Source: Acidobacteriaceae bacterium (GTDB lineage Bacteria; Acidobacteriota; Terriglobia; Terriglobales; Acidobacteriaceae). Taken from it: DNA of 64,000 nt. Positions within the stretch are counted from its first letter, which is position 1, and each line of letters starts with the position of its first letter. The stretch is from the NCBI GenBank assembly GCA_030041045.1, contig JASHOQ010000032.1, forward strand, positions 38,531 to 102,530. Direction: 5' to 3'. The translations under genes and the position numbers were made by a program. Below are positions 8,512 through 19,000 of this stretch, piece after piece. Below the pieces are notes generated by a model, which saw only the letters and a list, made by a program, of their open reading frames with translations, had not been told where the DNA came from and made no database searches.

Positions 8512-11376
8512 ATGCCCGAAACCATCGATTGGCCCATGCGCGCCAAGCCGAGCGCGGGGCGGCGCGCGTTCCTGGTCCTCATCCCTCTTCTGGCTCTGAT
8601 CCTCTTTGGCAGCCGCTCCGCAATTTCCTACTGGGTCGATCTGCTCTGGTTCCGCTCCCTCGGCTACCAGGAGGTTTTCTGGAAGACATGGGGACTGGAG
8701 TGGGCCACGTTTGCCGCCTTCGCGGCTCTCACCTTTCTGATTCTTTATGCGGCGCTGCTTGCGCTCAAGCACACCCACGCCGAAGATCTGCCCGAAGATC
8801 ACACCATTTATCTCGCCGGGCGCCCCTTCACGCTGCACGTGGGCCGCGCGCTGCACCTGGCGGCGCTGGGCGTTGCCATGCTCATCGCGCTGGTGACCGG
8901 CGCGGCCATCGAGTCAGAGTGGCCCACGCTGGCGCTCTTCTGGTATGCGCCGCGCCCGGCGGGCGGCGTGACCGACCCCATTTTTTTGAAGCCGCTCGGT
9001 TTCTACCTCTTCACCCTGCCGGCGTGGCAACTTATCGCGGGCTGGCTGCTGACCCTGGCCATCCTCATTTGCATCGCAGCGGCGCTGTTTCTGCTGATTG
9101 CGGGCGGGGCGCGGGCGCTGGACCGGCACGGTCTGCCGCAGGCGCTGCCGTGGCGCGGCGTCCTGCTGGCCGCCGGGTTCCTGCTGCTCACGCTCGCCGT
9201 TCGCGAGTACATCGGCCGCTACGAGCTGCTGCTCGAGCACCACACCATTTTCGACGGCGTCACCTATACCGACGCGCACGTCACGCTCGCGGGAATGTTT
9301 TCGATCACGGTGGCGCTGCTCGCGGGCGTGGTGATTGCCATTGCCGGAGGGCTGCTGAAGCCGGGGGGGCGCTGGCTCGCCGGGGCCATCGCGCCGGCCG
9401 CAGCCTGTTACGGCGTGTTCGCGCTGCTGGGCTGGTATGTGAGCACGTTTGTGGTCAAGCCCAACCAGCTTGATAAAGAGCGGCCCTACATCGCCAACAA
9501 CATTCAAATGACGCGGCAGGCTTACGGGCTCGACCGCTTTACCCAGCGCGAGTTTCCCGCGGAGACCGATCCCGGCGCCGCCGACCCCAAAAACAACCAG
9601 GCCACGCTCGACAACATCCGCCTGTGGGACGTGGAAGCGCTCCAGGACACGCTCCGGCAGGTGCAGGAGATTCGCACCTACTACGATTTTCCCGACATCG
9701 ACATCGACCGCTACGAGATCGCGCAGGCCGCGCAAAACTGCGCCGGCGTTTGCCCCACGGCGAGCTCCCTGCGCGAGGTGATGCTGGCCGCACGGGAGCT
9801 GAACCTGGACAAGCTGCCGGAGAGCAGCCGCAACTGGATCAACGACAAGCTGATTTACACGCATGGCTACGGCATCACCATGAACCCGGTGAACGGATTC
9901 ACGCCGGAGGGGCTGCCGACACTGTTTTTGAGCAATATGCCGGTGCAGAGCACGGTGCCTGGGCTCCAGGTCACGCAGCCGGAGATTTACTTCGGCGAGA
10001 TGACGAACACGGACGTGTACGTGAAAACCGGGCTGAAGGAATTCAATTACCCTGAGGGGCAGTCGAACAACCTGACCACGTATGAAGGCACGGGCGGCAT
10101 CGTGCTGGGCGGGTTTCTGCGCCGCGCGCTGATTGCCTTTGATCGGGGGGATATCACCAAGGTTCCTTTCAGCGACGACATCACCGCGCAAAGCCGGCTG
10201 CTGATGCGGCGCAACGTGCGCGACCGCGTGGCGGCGCTCGCCGCCTTCCTCACCTTCGACCAGGACCCCTACATCGTGGTGGGCGAGGACGGGCGGCTTT
10301 ATTGGATCCTCGACGGCTTCACCTCCTCGGAGACGTATCCGTATTCCACGCAGTCGAGCCTGGACGGCGAGCCGCTCAATTACATGCGCAACAGCGTGAA
10401 GGCGGTGGTCGACGCCTACGACGGCACCACGACGTTCTATGTCTTCGACCACGAGGATCCGATCGTGGCGGCGTGGCGGGGCATTTATCCCAGCCTGTTC
10501 AAGGACGAGGCGGAAATGCCTGCGTGGATGCGCAAGCATGTGCGCTATCCCGAGCTGCTGCTCAGGCTGCAGGCAGACGTTTACGGCCTTTACCACATGA
10601 CCGACCCGGAAGTGTTTTACAACCGCGAAGACCAGTGGACGGTGGCCACGCAGACCGGCCTCAGCAGCGAGGGCGACCAGTCGGCGCAGGAGATGGTGCC
10701 GAATTTTGTGCTGATGAAGATTCCCGGCGAGGGCGGGGGTCTGGAGTTTGTGGAGATTCTCCCCTTCACGCCCATCAGCCGCAACAACATGATCGGGTGG
10801 ATTGCGGCGCGCAGCGACGGCGCGCATTACGGCACCGCGGTGGTGTTCGATTTTCCCAAGACCAAGCTGGTGGATGGGCCGCAGCAGATCGAGGCGCGCA
10901 TCGACCAGAATGCGCAACTGAGCGGGCAACTGACGCTCTGGAACCAGCAGGGCTCGCATGTGCGCCGCGGCAGCCTGCTGGTGATACCGTGCGGGCAGGC
11001 GCTGCTCTATGCCGAGCCCATTTACCTGCAGGCTGAGCGCAGCCCCATGCCGGAGCTGCGGCTGGTGGTGCTGGCGCTGCAGGACCGGCTGGCGTACGGG
11101 CCGAACTTTTCCACGGCCCTGGCTGCGCTTTTCGGGTCTGCGCCCTCGTCGCTGACGGTTGAGACCGCGCCGATGCCGGCCAGCGGGGCTGCGCCATCGG
11201 TTCAGGGTTTGGGCGCGGCCCCGGCGCCCACGGATTTGAACACACTTATCCTCGAGGCTTCGCGCGACTTTGACGATTACCAGCAACTCACCTCTCAGGG
11301 CAAGCTGGCCGAGGCCGGGCAGAAGCTGGACGACCTGAAGCGCGTGCTGGATGAACTGCGCGCGCATGCGAAATGA
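8512..11376 (+). CDS. UPF0182 family large membrane protein
   Basis: A 954-residue protein. The first ~330 residues contain about seven hydrophobic segments; a large hydrophilic domain follows. The segment around the YPYSTQ, NYMRNSVKAVVDAYDG and MTDPEVFYNRED motifs is characteristic of UPF0182 (COG1615). The C-terminal tail is Ala/Pro-rich. Length and layout fit the family. The function is not established, and the topology suggests an inner-membrane protein with a large extracytoplasmic domain. It starts 110 bp after manC on the same strand and could be co-transcribed; a GGAG-like element precedes the ATG. Confidence 0.9.
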   Translation: MPETIDWPMRAKPSAGRRAFLVLIPLLALILFGSRSAISYWVDLLWFRSLGYQEVFWKTWGLEWATFAAFAALTFLILYAALLALKHTHAEDLPEDHTIYLAGRPFTLHVGRALHLAALGVAMLIALVTGAAIESEWPTLALFWYAPRPAGGVTDPIFLKPLGFYLFTLPAWQLIAGWLLTLAILICIAAALFLLIAGGARALDRHGLPQALPWRGVLLAAGFLLLTLAVREYIGRYELLLEHHTIFDGVTYTDAHVTLAGMFSITVALLAGVVIAIAGGLLKPGGRWLAGAIAPAAACYGVFALLGWYVSTFVVKPNQLDKERPYIANNIQMTRQAYGLDRFTQREFPAETDPGAADPKNNQATLDNIRLWDVEALQDTLRQVQEIRTYYDFPDIDIDRYEIAQAAQNCAGVCPTASSLREVMLAARELNLDKLPESSRNWINDKLIYTHGYGITMNPVNGFTPEGLPTLFLSNMPVQSTVPGLQVTQPEIYFGEMTNTDVYVKTGLKEFNYPEGQSNNLTTYEGTGGIVLGGFLRRALIAFDRGDITKVPFSDDITAQSRLLMRRNVRDRVAALAAFLTFDQDPYIVVGEDGRLYWILDGFTSSETYPYSTQSSLDGEPLNYMRNSVKAVVDAYDGTTTFYVFDHEDPIVAAWRGIYPSLFKDEAEMPAWMRKHVRYPELLLRLQADVYGLYHMTDPEVFYNREDQWTVATQTGLSSEGDQSAQEMVPNFVLMKIPGEGGGLEFVEILPFTPISRNNMIGWIAARSDGAHYGTAVVFDFPKTKLVDGPQQIEARIDQNAQLSGQLTLWNQQGSHVRRGSLLVIPCGQALLYAEPIYLQAERSPMPELRLVVLALQDRLAYGPNFSTALAALFGSAPSSLTVETAPMPASGAAPSVQGLGAAPAPTDLNTLILEASRDFDDYQQLTSQGKLAEAGQKLDDLKRVLDELRAHAK

Positions 11377-11418
11377 TCCTCCAGTCTCGTGAATGGGAAG
11401 TTCGCCCCATAACCGTGC

Positions 11419-11516
11419 TGTCATCCTGAGCGCAGTTTGCCGCGCCCGGGGTCCCCAACGAGCGATCCATGCTCGTTGGGGTGATTGAGCGGCAAACGAA
11501 GTCGAAGGATCTGCAG
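11419..11516. repeat. Intergenic palindromic repeat, family A, copy 1
   Basis: The element opens with TGTCATCCTGAGCG and closes with GAAGGATCTGCAG. Inside are nested inverted repeats: GTTTGCCGC (11435-11443) with GCGGCAAAC (11489-11497), and CCCCAACGAGC (11453-11463) with GCTCGTTGGGG (11471-11481). A second, shorter copy with matching ends in opposite orientation lies at 59825-59880. It sits between UPF0182 and hyi and has no coding potential. Confidence 0.8.
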
Positions 11517-11586
11517 TTATCCTCCAAAGAAACTTCGGATTCACCACGTTCGGTTCGTTTCGCCATGCGCCTCGGGAGGAATCCAC

Positions 11587-12390
11587 ATGCCGCAATTCGC
11601 CGCCAACCTGACCATGATGTACAACGAGCACGGGTTTCTCGACCGGTTCGCGGCGGCGGCGCGCGACGGATTTCGCGCTGTCGAGTTTCTGTTTCCCTAT
11701 GAGCATCCGGCGGCGGCAATCGCGGCCCGGCTTAAGGAGAACGGACTGCACCAGGTGCTCTTCAACGCGCCGCCGGGCGACTGGCAGGCGGGCGAGCGCG
11801 GGATTGCGGCGCTGCCGGGGCGCGAAGCGGAGTTTCGTGAAGGGTTTGAGCGCGCTCTCGCGTACGCGCAGGCGCTCCAGTGCCGGCGGATTCACTGCAT
11901 GGCGGGGCTCGCTGCCGCCGGAGCCGACCGCGCGCGGATGCGCGCTACGTATTTGACAAATCTCAGGTGGGCGGCAGAGAAAGCCGCCGCGGAAAAAGTT
12001 GACGTTCTCATCGAGCCCATTGCCGGGCGCAATGTTCCCGGTTACTTTCTCGAGTTTCAGGCCGAGGCGCACGCCTTGGCGGAAGAGATTGGAGCGCCGA
12101 ATCTGAATGTGTTGATGGACCTGTTCCACTGCCAGGTAGCCGAGGGCGATTTGGCGGTGAAGATGCGGAAATATCTCAGCGACGGAAAGACGACGCGCGT
12201 GGGCCACTTTCAGATTGCCGGCGTGCCGGAGCGGCACGAGCCGGACACCGGCGAGGTGCGCTACGAATACCTTTTCGCCCTGATGGACGAGCTGGGCTAC
12301 GCCGGCTGGGTGGGCTGCGAGTACAAGCCGCGCGCGGGGACGAGTGAGGGCTTGCAGTGGTTCAGAAAGTGGCGGGGATTTGAGCGTTAA
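11587..12390 (+). CDS. hyi: Hydroxypyruvate isomerase family protein (TIM barrel)
   Basis: A 267-residue xylose-isomerase-like TIM-barrel protein. It opens with [19 protein letters not shown] and [12 protein letters not shown], which match the N-terminus of Hyi enzymes; later elements [40 protein letters not shown] and GWVGCEYKP carry the metal-binding Glu/Asp/His/Glu set. The reaction would be interconversion of hydroxypyruvate and tartronate semialdehyde. The ATG at 11587 is chosen because GGGAGGA lies just upstream; the frame is open further 5' but enters repeat A. No glyoxylate carboligase or tartronate reductase is nearby, so the physiological pathway is uncertain. Confidence 0.85.
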   Translation: MPQFAANLTMMYNEHGFLDRFAAAARDGFRAVEFLFPYEHPAAAIAARLKENGLHQVLFNAPPGDWQAGERGIAALPGREAEFREGFERALAYAQALQCRRIHCMAGLAAAGADRARMRATYLTNLRWAAEKAAAEKVDVLIEPIAGRNVPGYFLEFQAEAHALAEEIGAPNLNVLMDLFHCQVAEGDLAVKMRKYLSDGKTTRVGHFQIAGVPERHEPDTGEVRYEYLFALMDELGYAGWVGCEYKPRAGTSEGLQWFRKWRGFER

Positions 12391-12963
12391 TCCGCCGGGT
12401 GTTCCCGATTTCAAGAGGGACTCCATTGGGTGCCCCCGGTCTCCCTCACACCCTCATCGTGAATTGCCAGGCCTACGGGATTCGGCCACCGCCCGATCCC
12501 ATTGCCGGCGGGACCCCCCCTCCCCCGGTATTATGGGTGGAAATTCCTGGTTTGCTTTGAGATGGGCAAGGCGTTTCGGCGCAAAATCCTCTGCAGGAAG
12601 GGCTTACCCGCAGATTCCTCTGCCGATTGAAGTTACGTCTGCCGGGTCGGGGTGGGGCCGCTCCCGAGAGACTTGGATTGAAATTGCGGTTGGGGTTAGG
12701 GTAGCAAAACTAGAGGAAATAGTACGCAAAGGGCTCCTGAGGACGAGTGCCATGCTTGCGAGGGAGCACGTTGCAAGAATGGGCGAACAGCGACCCGGCG
12801 ACGGGTGGAGGTTCTTTCGCCCCCAGGGGGCTCCGCTCCGGCGGCATGATTTCGACCCCAGGCTTGCGCCTGGGGCTACCTTCTTTGGCCCGCTGAAGCG
12901 GGCCGAGGGCGGGAGGGTTCTCGCGCCGGAATTCAGGGGAAGTAAAGGCCCGTGCTCCCTCCG
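12391..12963. other. Intergenic region with palindromes, no convincing gene
   Basis: 573 bp between the converging hyi and galM genes. A frame is open through it on the plus strand, but the product is Arg/Gly/Pro-rich without recognisable motifs and runs antisense into galM. The notable content is a pair of strong palindromes at 12856-12904, annotated separately. Confidence 0.6.
12856..12904. repeat. Tandem REP-like palindromes
   Basis: CCCCAGGC-TTGC-GCCTGGGG (12856-12875) is followed 11 bp later by GGCCCGC-TGAA-GCGGGCC (12887-12904). The second belongs to the C-TGAA-G loop palindrome family also seen at 36548, 36586, 60909 and 60945. A simpler hairpin, GCCCGC-TTC-GCGGGC, lies at 14223-14237. 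Confidence 0.75.
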
Positions 12964-14079
12964 TTATTTCACCACGCCGAAGGTAAACGTCGTGGTGGAG
13001 TGGAAAGTCTGGCCGGGCTTGAGCTCGGTCGAGGGAAAGTTGGACTGGTTGGGCGAGTCGGGAAAATGCTGCGTCTCCAGGCAGAAGCCCGCGTGCTTCT
13101 GGTACGGGACGCCGTGGCGACCGGTGAAGGTGCCGTCAAGAAAGTTGCCGGAGTAAAACTGCACGCCGGGCTGGGTGGTTTCGACGGTCAGCTTGCGGCC
13201 GTTCTCCGGATCGACGACCGTGGCCGCGGGGCGCAGCGTGCCCGGCGTGCCGTTGACCACGAAATTGAAATCGTAGCCGCCGGCCAGTTTCATCTGCTCG
13301 TCGTTCGCGTCGATGCGAGCGCCGATGACCTCCGGCGTGCGGAAATCGAGCGGCGTGCCGGCAACGGGGACCAGCTGGCCGGTGGGAATCAGGCCGGAGT
13401 CGACGGGCGTGAATTTGTCCGCGTCCAGCTGCAGCTTCAAATTCAGGATGGTGCCCTGATCGTCGCCGTTCAAATTGAAGTAAGCGTGGTTGGTGAGGTT
13501 GAGCACCGTGTCCTTGTCGGTGGTGGCGGAGTAGTCGATGCGCAGCGTGTTGCCGGCGAGCGTGTACTTCACATGCGCCGTAAGCGTACCGGGAAATCCC
13601 ATGTCGCCGTCGGGGCTGACATGCGTAAACTCGACGCCGCCGGGAATTTCTTTCGACTGCCACACATACTGGTCAAAACCTTTGGGTCCGCCGTGGAGCG
13701 CGTTGGCTCCGTTGTTCACGGGGATCTGGTAGGTCTTGCCGTCGAGCGTGAACTTGCCCAGGGCGATGCGATTGCCGTAGCGGCCGACAACCGCGCCGAG
13801 ATAGGGATTCGGCACCTTGAGGTAATCATCGAGCTTGTCATAGCCCAGCACCACATCCGCCCTCTTGCCGTTGCGATCGGGCGCCTTCACACTTACCAGG
13901 TGCGCGCCATACGCCATCACCCGCACTTCCACCTGACCGCTGGTGAGGGTGTAAATCGGGACTGCGGTTCCATCCGCCGTATGCCCCCAAATCGCCATCT
14001 TCACTTCTCCTTGCGCAACGGCGGAAAGAGCCATTGCCATGCCTAAGAGTAATCCAGCGAACCTCAGTGCCTGTGTCAC
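12964..14079 (-). CDS. galM: Aldose 1-epimerase with signal peptide
   Basis: A 371-residue galactose mutarotase. NGANALHGG, the catalytic-His segment NHAYFNL and the C-terminal FYSGNFLDG / CLETQHFPDSPNQ block are conserved GalM motifs. It interconverts alpha and beta anomers of aldohexoses. The N-terminus (LRFAGLLLGMAMALSAVAQG) is a good signal peptide, so the enzyme is probably periplasmic, unlike the cytoplasmic E. coli enzyme. The start is assigned to GTG at 14079, with AAAGGAG about 10 bp upstream; the longer frame to 14163 has no such site and would bury the signal peptide. It is a single gene, downstream of the gene ending at 14238. Confidence 0.88.
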   Translation of the reverse strand: MTQALRFAGLLLGMAMALSAVAQGEVKMAIWGHTADGTAVPIYTLTSGQVEVRVMAYGAHLVSVKAPDRNGKRADVVLGYDKLDDYLKVPNPYLGAVVGRYGNRIALGKFTLDGKTYQIPVNNGANALHGGPKGFDQYVWQSKEIPGGVEFTHVSPDGDMGFPGTLTAHVKYTLAGNTLRIDYSATTDKDTVLNLTNHAYFNLNGDDQGTILNLKLQLDADKFTPVDSGLIPTGQLVPVAGTPLDFRTPEVIGARIDANDEQMKLAGGYDFNFVVNGTPGTLRPAATVVDPENGRKLTVETTQPGVQFYSGNFLDGTFTGRHGVPYQKHAGFCLETQHFPDSPNQSNFPSTELKPGQTFHSTTTFTFGVVK

Positions 14080-14237
14080 GCAGTTGTTTCTCCTTTGCGC
14101 CGGCACACCGATCGCGAAGGATTGCGGAGGGTTCCGGCGGGCGCTTTCTGCTCCACTGGACACTATAGTTTATCGCCCGGGAGTCAAGCAGTTGGCAGGG
14201 CGCGATAAAGGAAGATTCTTTCGCCCGCTTCGCGGGC

Positions 14238-15659
14238 TCAATAGAAGCGGCTGGCGATGACCTGGGTTCCGGTGGCGTTGGACTCGATGGATGTGGAGCG
14301 GAGGAGCACTTCGAAAGGCCGCAGGGAGCCGTCCGCACGGGTGGCGCGGCGGAGGATGGGCTCAATCGCCGAGGGATGGAACAGCATCTCCGCGGCGGCC
14401 TGGGTTCCGGCTACGTCGAGACCTTCGAGAATCAGGAGATGGCCGTTGCCGCTCAGGTTGGGAAGAAAGGCGATGATGGCGAAGGTCTCGTGCGCAGGCT
14501 CGTTCCAATGGCTCAGGTAGGAGGCGTCTTCGCCGGGCTGCGGCTTGCGGTTGATAATCTCCGCGCCCTCCATGCCAGCGCGGTCCACAATGCGAAAATT
14601 GGCGTTGCTTTCGGCAATCGCGGCCCAGGGATTGCTGCCCACCGAGCCGATGATCACGGCGTTGGCGCTCTTGAGATCGTCGAGGCGGAGGTCGCGGGGA
14701 AAGCGAATCAGCACGCGTTGAGCGTTGTTTTCCCTCAGGTGGGCAAGCGCGGTGGCAATCTGCAGGTCGACGAACGGCACGAGCTCCTGCGAACGCAAAT
14801 CGGAAGCGCTGTGGGTATCGACGCCGGCCAGGGGCAGCTCCTGATAGCTGCCGGCAATGTATTCAGCCAGGGGAACGGGGCGCCGGGCAAGGTCTTCGAG
14901 CAGATTGAAGCCGGCATCGGAGGGGACGATGTAGCTGTTGGTGGGACCGGAGAAAAGCGCGGTCCACAGCGCCTGGGCCGGTTCCGGAGCGGGCTGCTCC
15001 ACCTGATGGGAGTTCCTGGAGAGAGAGCGTGCGGAGAAGAACAAGGTGAGGGCGACCAGCGCAGTGCTGTAAACGGCGGCGAGCAGAAGAAAGGCGAAGT
15101 TTCGCTTCCACCTTGAAGGCGGCGCGGCGGCCGAGGAGAAGGCTGGGATGGCGGCTTCAGCCGGCTGCGCCGACGCGGCGAGAGCGACGGGCGCGGAGTG
15201 AACCGGTGAAACGTGAACTGAGGCACTGAACGGTTCGGCGGAATGCATTTCCGACGCCGGAACGAAGACGGGAACATAACCGCCGACCGGGATGTCGATG
15301 CGGACGGGCTCGAGGGCTCCCTGCTCGGCAAAGTGTTCGGCCAGGCGCTTGCGCAACTGGCGGGCATAGTTGCGGACGATGTTGTCCTCGAGGGTGCGGT
15401 AATCGGGAGGGCGGTCGAAGACCTGGACGCCGATCTGATGCTCGGTGATTTCTCCCGAGCGGCCCTCCAGGGTCTCCGCGACGACGAAGAGAAGGAATTT
15501 CGACAGGAGGGGTGAGCGGGCAAAGTGCGGGCCGGCGACTACGCGCTGGGCGAGCTGCCAATGGGGATTATCGTCCAGAACGGAGGGGAGAGCAGGCGCG
15601 CGGAGCTCTTCAACGAGCGGCTCTTTGGGCTTTTGCTGGACGGCGGTGAGGCGGTCCAT
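14238..15659 (-). CDS. Membrane protein with N-terminal winged-helix-like domain, putative regulator
   Basis: A 473-residue protein. Residues ~40-130 hold HFARSPLLSKFLLFVVAE, TLEDNIVRNYARQLRKRLAEH and IDIPVGGYVPVF. This resembles the DNA-binding-like N-terminal region of a family common in Acidobacteriota, related to bacterial transcriptional-activator winged helices. One transmembrane helix follows (FAFLLLAAVYSTALVALTLFF region), then a ~240-residue domain without recognised motifs. The ATG at 15659 is chosen for GGGGAGA upstream. It is divergent from the TonB-dependent receptor, and this pairing suggests it senses or controls that receptor; that is inference. A membrane-anchored one-component (ToxR/CadC-like) layout would fit. 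Confidence 0.6.
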   Translation of the reverse strand: MDRLTAVQQKPKEPLVEELRAPALPSVLDDNPHWQLAQRVVAGPHFARSPLLSKFLLFVVAETLEGRSGEITEHQIGVQVFDRPPDYRTLEDNIVRNYARQLRKRLAEHFAEQGALEPVRIDIPVGGYVPVFVPASEMHSAEPFSASVHVSPVHSAPVALAASAQPAEAAIPAFSSAAAPPSRWKRNFAFLLLAAVYSTALVALTLFFSARSLSRNSHQVEQPAPEPAQALWTALFSGPTNSYIVPSDAGFNLLEDLARRPVPLAEYIAGSYQELPLAGVDTHSASDLRSQELVPFVDLQIATALAHLRENNAQRVLIRFPRDLRLDDLKSANAVIIGSVGSNPWAAIAESNANFRIVDRAGMEGAEIINRKPQPGEDASYLSHWNEPAHETFAIIAFLPNLSGNGHLLILEGLDVAGTQAAAEMLFHPSAIEPILRRATRADGSLRPFEVLLRSTSIESNATGTQVIASRFY

Positions 15660-16099
15660 GGCGATTCTCTCCCCATCGATCCGGGCGGGAACCTGCCCGG
15701 GCAAGGTGCCGGTTGCGATAACCAGAGGCCGGCGGCGCGGCCCCCGGCGACACTGCCTGGTTCCTCAGCTGCAAATGCCTTTCCCAGGGAAATACGCGCA
15801 TGCCGATTCTAATCCAATAGAATCAGAGCGATCTATGACTGTCTGTTTACCTGCCGGTAACGCCGGCTTAATAGTTTGCGCAGGGGCCATTTCCACAGTT
15901 CACCAGCAATTCAAACAAAGCCATTTTGTTTTGCATTCAGCATTTTATACCGTCTATGCACAGGTGTATACACGGTCATCCCCTTAGGGTAAACACTCCC
16001 AAGCCTCGCGGAAAACCTCTACTGTGTCGCTGCCCACCAAAGTCTCTCGCGGGCAATACCCAAGTTGAATTTGTGAAATTCGGAGGAAACAAAACTGCA
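15660..16099. promoter_or_regulatory. Divergent intergenic region between putative regulator and TonB receptor
   Basis: 440 bp that must hold both promoters. It contains a perfect 10-bp palindrome GTGTATACAC (15964-15973) and TTACC-TGCC-GGTAA (about 15846-15859). A relatively AT-rich stretch lies at about 15900-15960, including TTTATACC. No gene is seen. GGAGGAAAC at about 16082-16090 is the receptor's ribosome-binding site. Regulatory roles for the palindromes are inferred only from position. Confidence 0.45.
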
Positions 16100-19000
16100 A
16101 TGAAAACTGCAAGAAGTTTTGGAGGCACGCGCATAGGTTTGGCCGTCGTGGGGGTGATGATGGCCATCGGCATTCCCGGCAGGCTGGCGGCTCAGCTGGA
16201 TCGAGGCGAGATCACGGGAACGGTTGAGGATCCCAGCGGCGCGGTGGTGCAGAATGCCCAGATCGTCGTCACCAACGAGGCGACCGGAGTGAAGATTGCC
16301 ACGCGGTCGACAAATACCGGCACTTATGTTTTTGACGACCTGATCGTGGGCACATACACGCTGGAAGCACAGACGGGGGGATTCGAGAAATACGTGGTGC
16401 ACGGCCTGATCGTGCACGTGCAGGAAGTCCAGGGCGTGGATATTCACCTGGCCACCGGCAATGTACAGCAGTCGGTGACGGTGACGGCCGCGGCGCCGCT
16501 GCTGGAAGCGGAAAATGCGCAGGTGGGCCAGTCGATAACCAACCAGACGGTGAACGACCTGCCCCTGGCGACGCGGGACTGGGGCTCGCTGGCGCAACTT
16601 TCCGCCGGCGTGAATACCGATGCCACCGGGACCAGCTCTGGCGGGAACGGCACCGCCGACGCAGGCAGCTCTGAGTCTGCTTATTTCAGGGTGGATGGCG
16701 TCGACGAATGGCAAAACGATTTCCGCCTCGACGGCATCAACGACAACATCGAGATTTATGGCGGCAACTATACCGGGACCAATGCCGCCATCGTGCCGCC
16801 GCCGGACGCGGTGCAGGAGTTCACGCTGCAGAGCGGGGACATGAATGCGGAGTTCGGCCACTCCACCGGCGGCGTGATCAACGCGGCCATCAAATCGGGT
16901 ACAAACGGAGTGCACGGCGACGTGTGGGAATACGTGCGCAACAACGACCTGAACGCAAATTATTTCTTTAACACCACGGGCTGCCCGGCAGCTTGCAAGG
17001 CCAAGCCCGTTCCCTCCTATCACCAGAACCTCTTCGGGGTCACCGCGGGCGGTCCGGTGATGATTCCGCGCTTGGTCCAGGGGAAGAACCGTCTCTTCTG
17101 GTTTGCCGACTACCAGGGCGGCCGCTACGTGCTTCCGGAGCCGGACGGCAATTTGACCGTGCCCAGCACAGGCATGGTCAGCAGCGCGTTTACCAATCTC
17201 CAGGACAACATCACCTACAACTACTCCAGCACTTGCAGCGCCACGGTTACCACCGGGTGCCACACCGACGCCCTGGGCCGCGCCTTCTCGAACGGCACCA
17301 TCATGGATCCGGCTTCAACCCGCCAGCTCCCCGCGAGCGGCCTCGACGCCGTAACCGGACTCACCGGCACGCCCAACGCCTACGTGCGCGATCCCTTCTA
17401 CAACTGCACGGCTGCGGGTAATTGCACGAGCTTTGTGGGAGAGACCAGAACCGATTTCACCCAGGACGCCGGCGGCGTTGCCCTCTCCACTCTCAATGTG
17501 ATCCCCACCAGCCGCGAGGATCCGAACGCAGTCAAACTGCTGGGCACGTATCCGGCGGCGACAGCCTCCGGACTCGCCAATGATTTCCAGGGCTACGTTC
17601 CCATCGAAGACAAGAACACCAACACCTACGACATTCGCATCGACGCCAACATCAGCTCCAAGGACATCCTGTTCGGCGTCTATGACCGGAGCTACCTCAC
17701 CGCCGACGTGCCCTCGTATTTCCCCGGGGTTGGAGCGGGCGATAGCGGCGGACGCGTTGACCAACTGCCGGCCTGGGCCTGGGCGGTCGGCTACACGCGC
17801 AGCTTCACTCCTACCTTCACCAATGAAATGCACGTAGGCATGGTGCACAGCGACAAGCTGCAGGTATCCGTCTGGGGCGACGACTTCGGAGGCTCGGCCT
17901 GTTCAGGAACCATATCCCCGGGACCGGGGACATGCGACATCCCGCTCGAGTACGGCATCGCCGGCGTTCCGCAGGTGGCCGGCAACGGAGGCTTGCCCGT
18001 CATCTCCATTGGCAACCTCAGGGCACTCGGCGTCGGAAACTACTCGCCCACGCTGCAGTATGTCTGGAGCCTCGAGGGCGTGGATGCGGTCACCAAGCTC
18101 TGGCGGAACCACGCCTTCAAGACCGGCATTCAGGTGGACGATCTGGAAGCCAACATCTCGCAGCCGCCGCAAGGCCGCGGCGATATGAGCTTCAACGGCC
18201 AGTACACGGACATTTCCAACAAGAGCTCAGGGTTGAACGGCATCAGCGACCTGCTGGTGACGCCCATCAACTACGAATACGCTACGTCGGTTCCGACCAG
18301 CACCGGCGTCAACCTCGTCGGCGGCCAGAACGGCTTTTCCGCCTCCAACATTCCTGTCACCGACGACCATCGCTGGTACATCGGCGCCTACTTCCAGGAC
18401 GACTGGAAGTTCAACCCCAGGCTCACGCTGAATCTGGGCCTGCGCTGGGATCTCTTTACGCCTTACGCCGAAACCCGCGGCTACCAGTCCAACTTCCTTC
18501 CCGCGGGCGGCAATGGCCCCACCGCAACCTTTTATATCCCCCAACAGTCATGCCAGACGCCGCGGGCCACGATCTTTAATACCGTTGCTGCCCTGAGCAG
18601 TATCAACATCGTCTGCTCTGGAAACTCCGCACTCGGCAACGATCAAAAGACCAACTTCGCGCCGCGTGTGGGATTCGCTTACAAGCTCCAGCCTACGCTG
18701 GTGCTGCGCGGAGGTTTCGGCACGGCCTATGGAGCGCTGGGCAACCTGGGTTACGGCGGCACGCTGGGACTGAACTATCCCTTCGGCTACACGCAGACCA
18801 TCCCCTCGCCCGACTCCAATCACCCGCTGCTCGCCGGCACTTCGGGCGCGCCCGCGACTCTGGAGAATACCTTCAATAACTTCAACTTCAACAATCCGAC
18901 CGTGCTGCAAAGCCCGACTCCGTACACAACCACGCCGGCTTCTTGCTCCACCCTGCCGCTCAGCTCTTGCGTGGGAGGCCAATACATCGGAAGCGACTAT

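Noticed and set aside
8914..12426. A 1170-codon open frame on the minus strand
   Set aside because: It runs antisense through UPF0182, whose motifs are certain, and its product is Arg/His/Val-rich without any domain. It is a GC-driven shadow frame.
12344..13156. A 270-codon plus-strand frame across the hyi-galM gap
   Set aside because: It overlaps the ends of both real genes and includes the palindromes; low-complexity product with no start-site signal.
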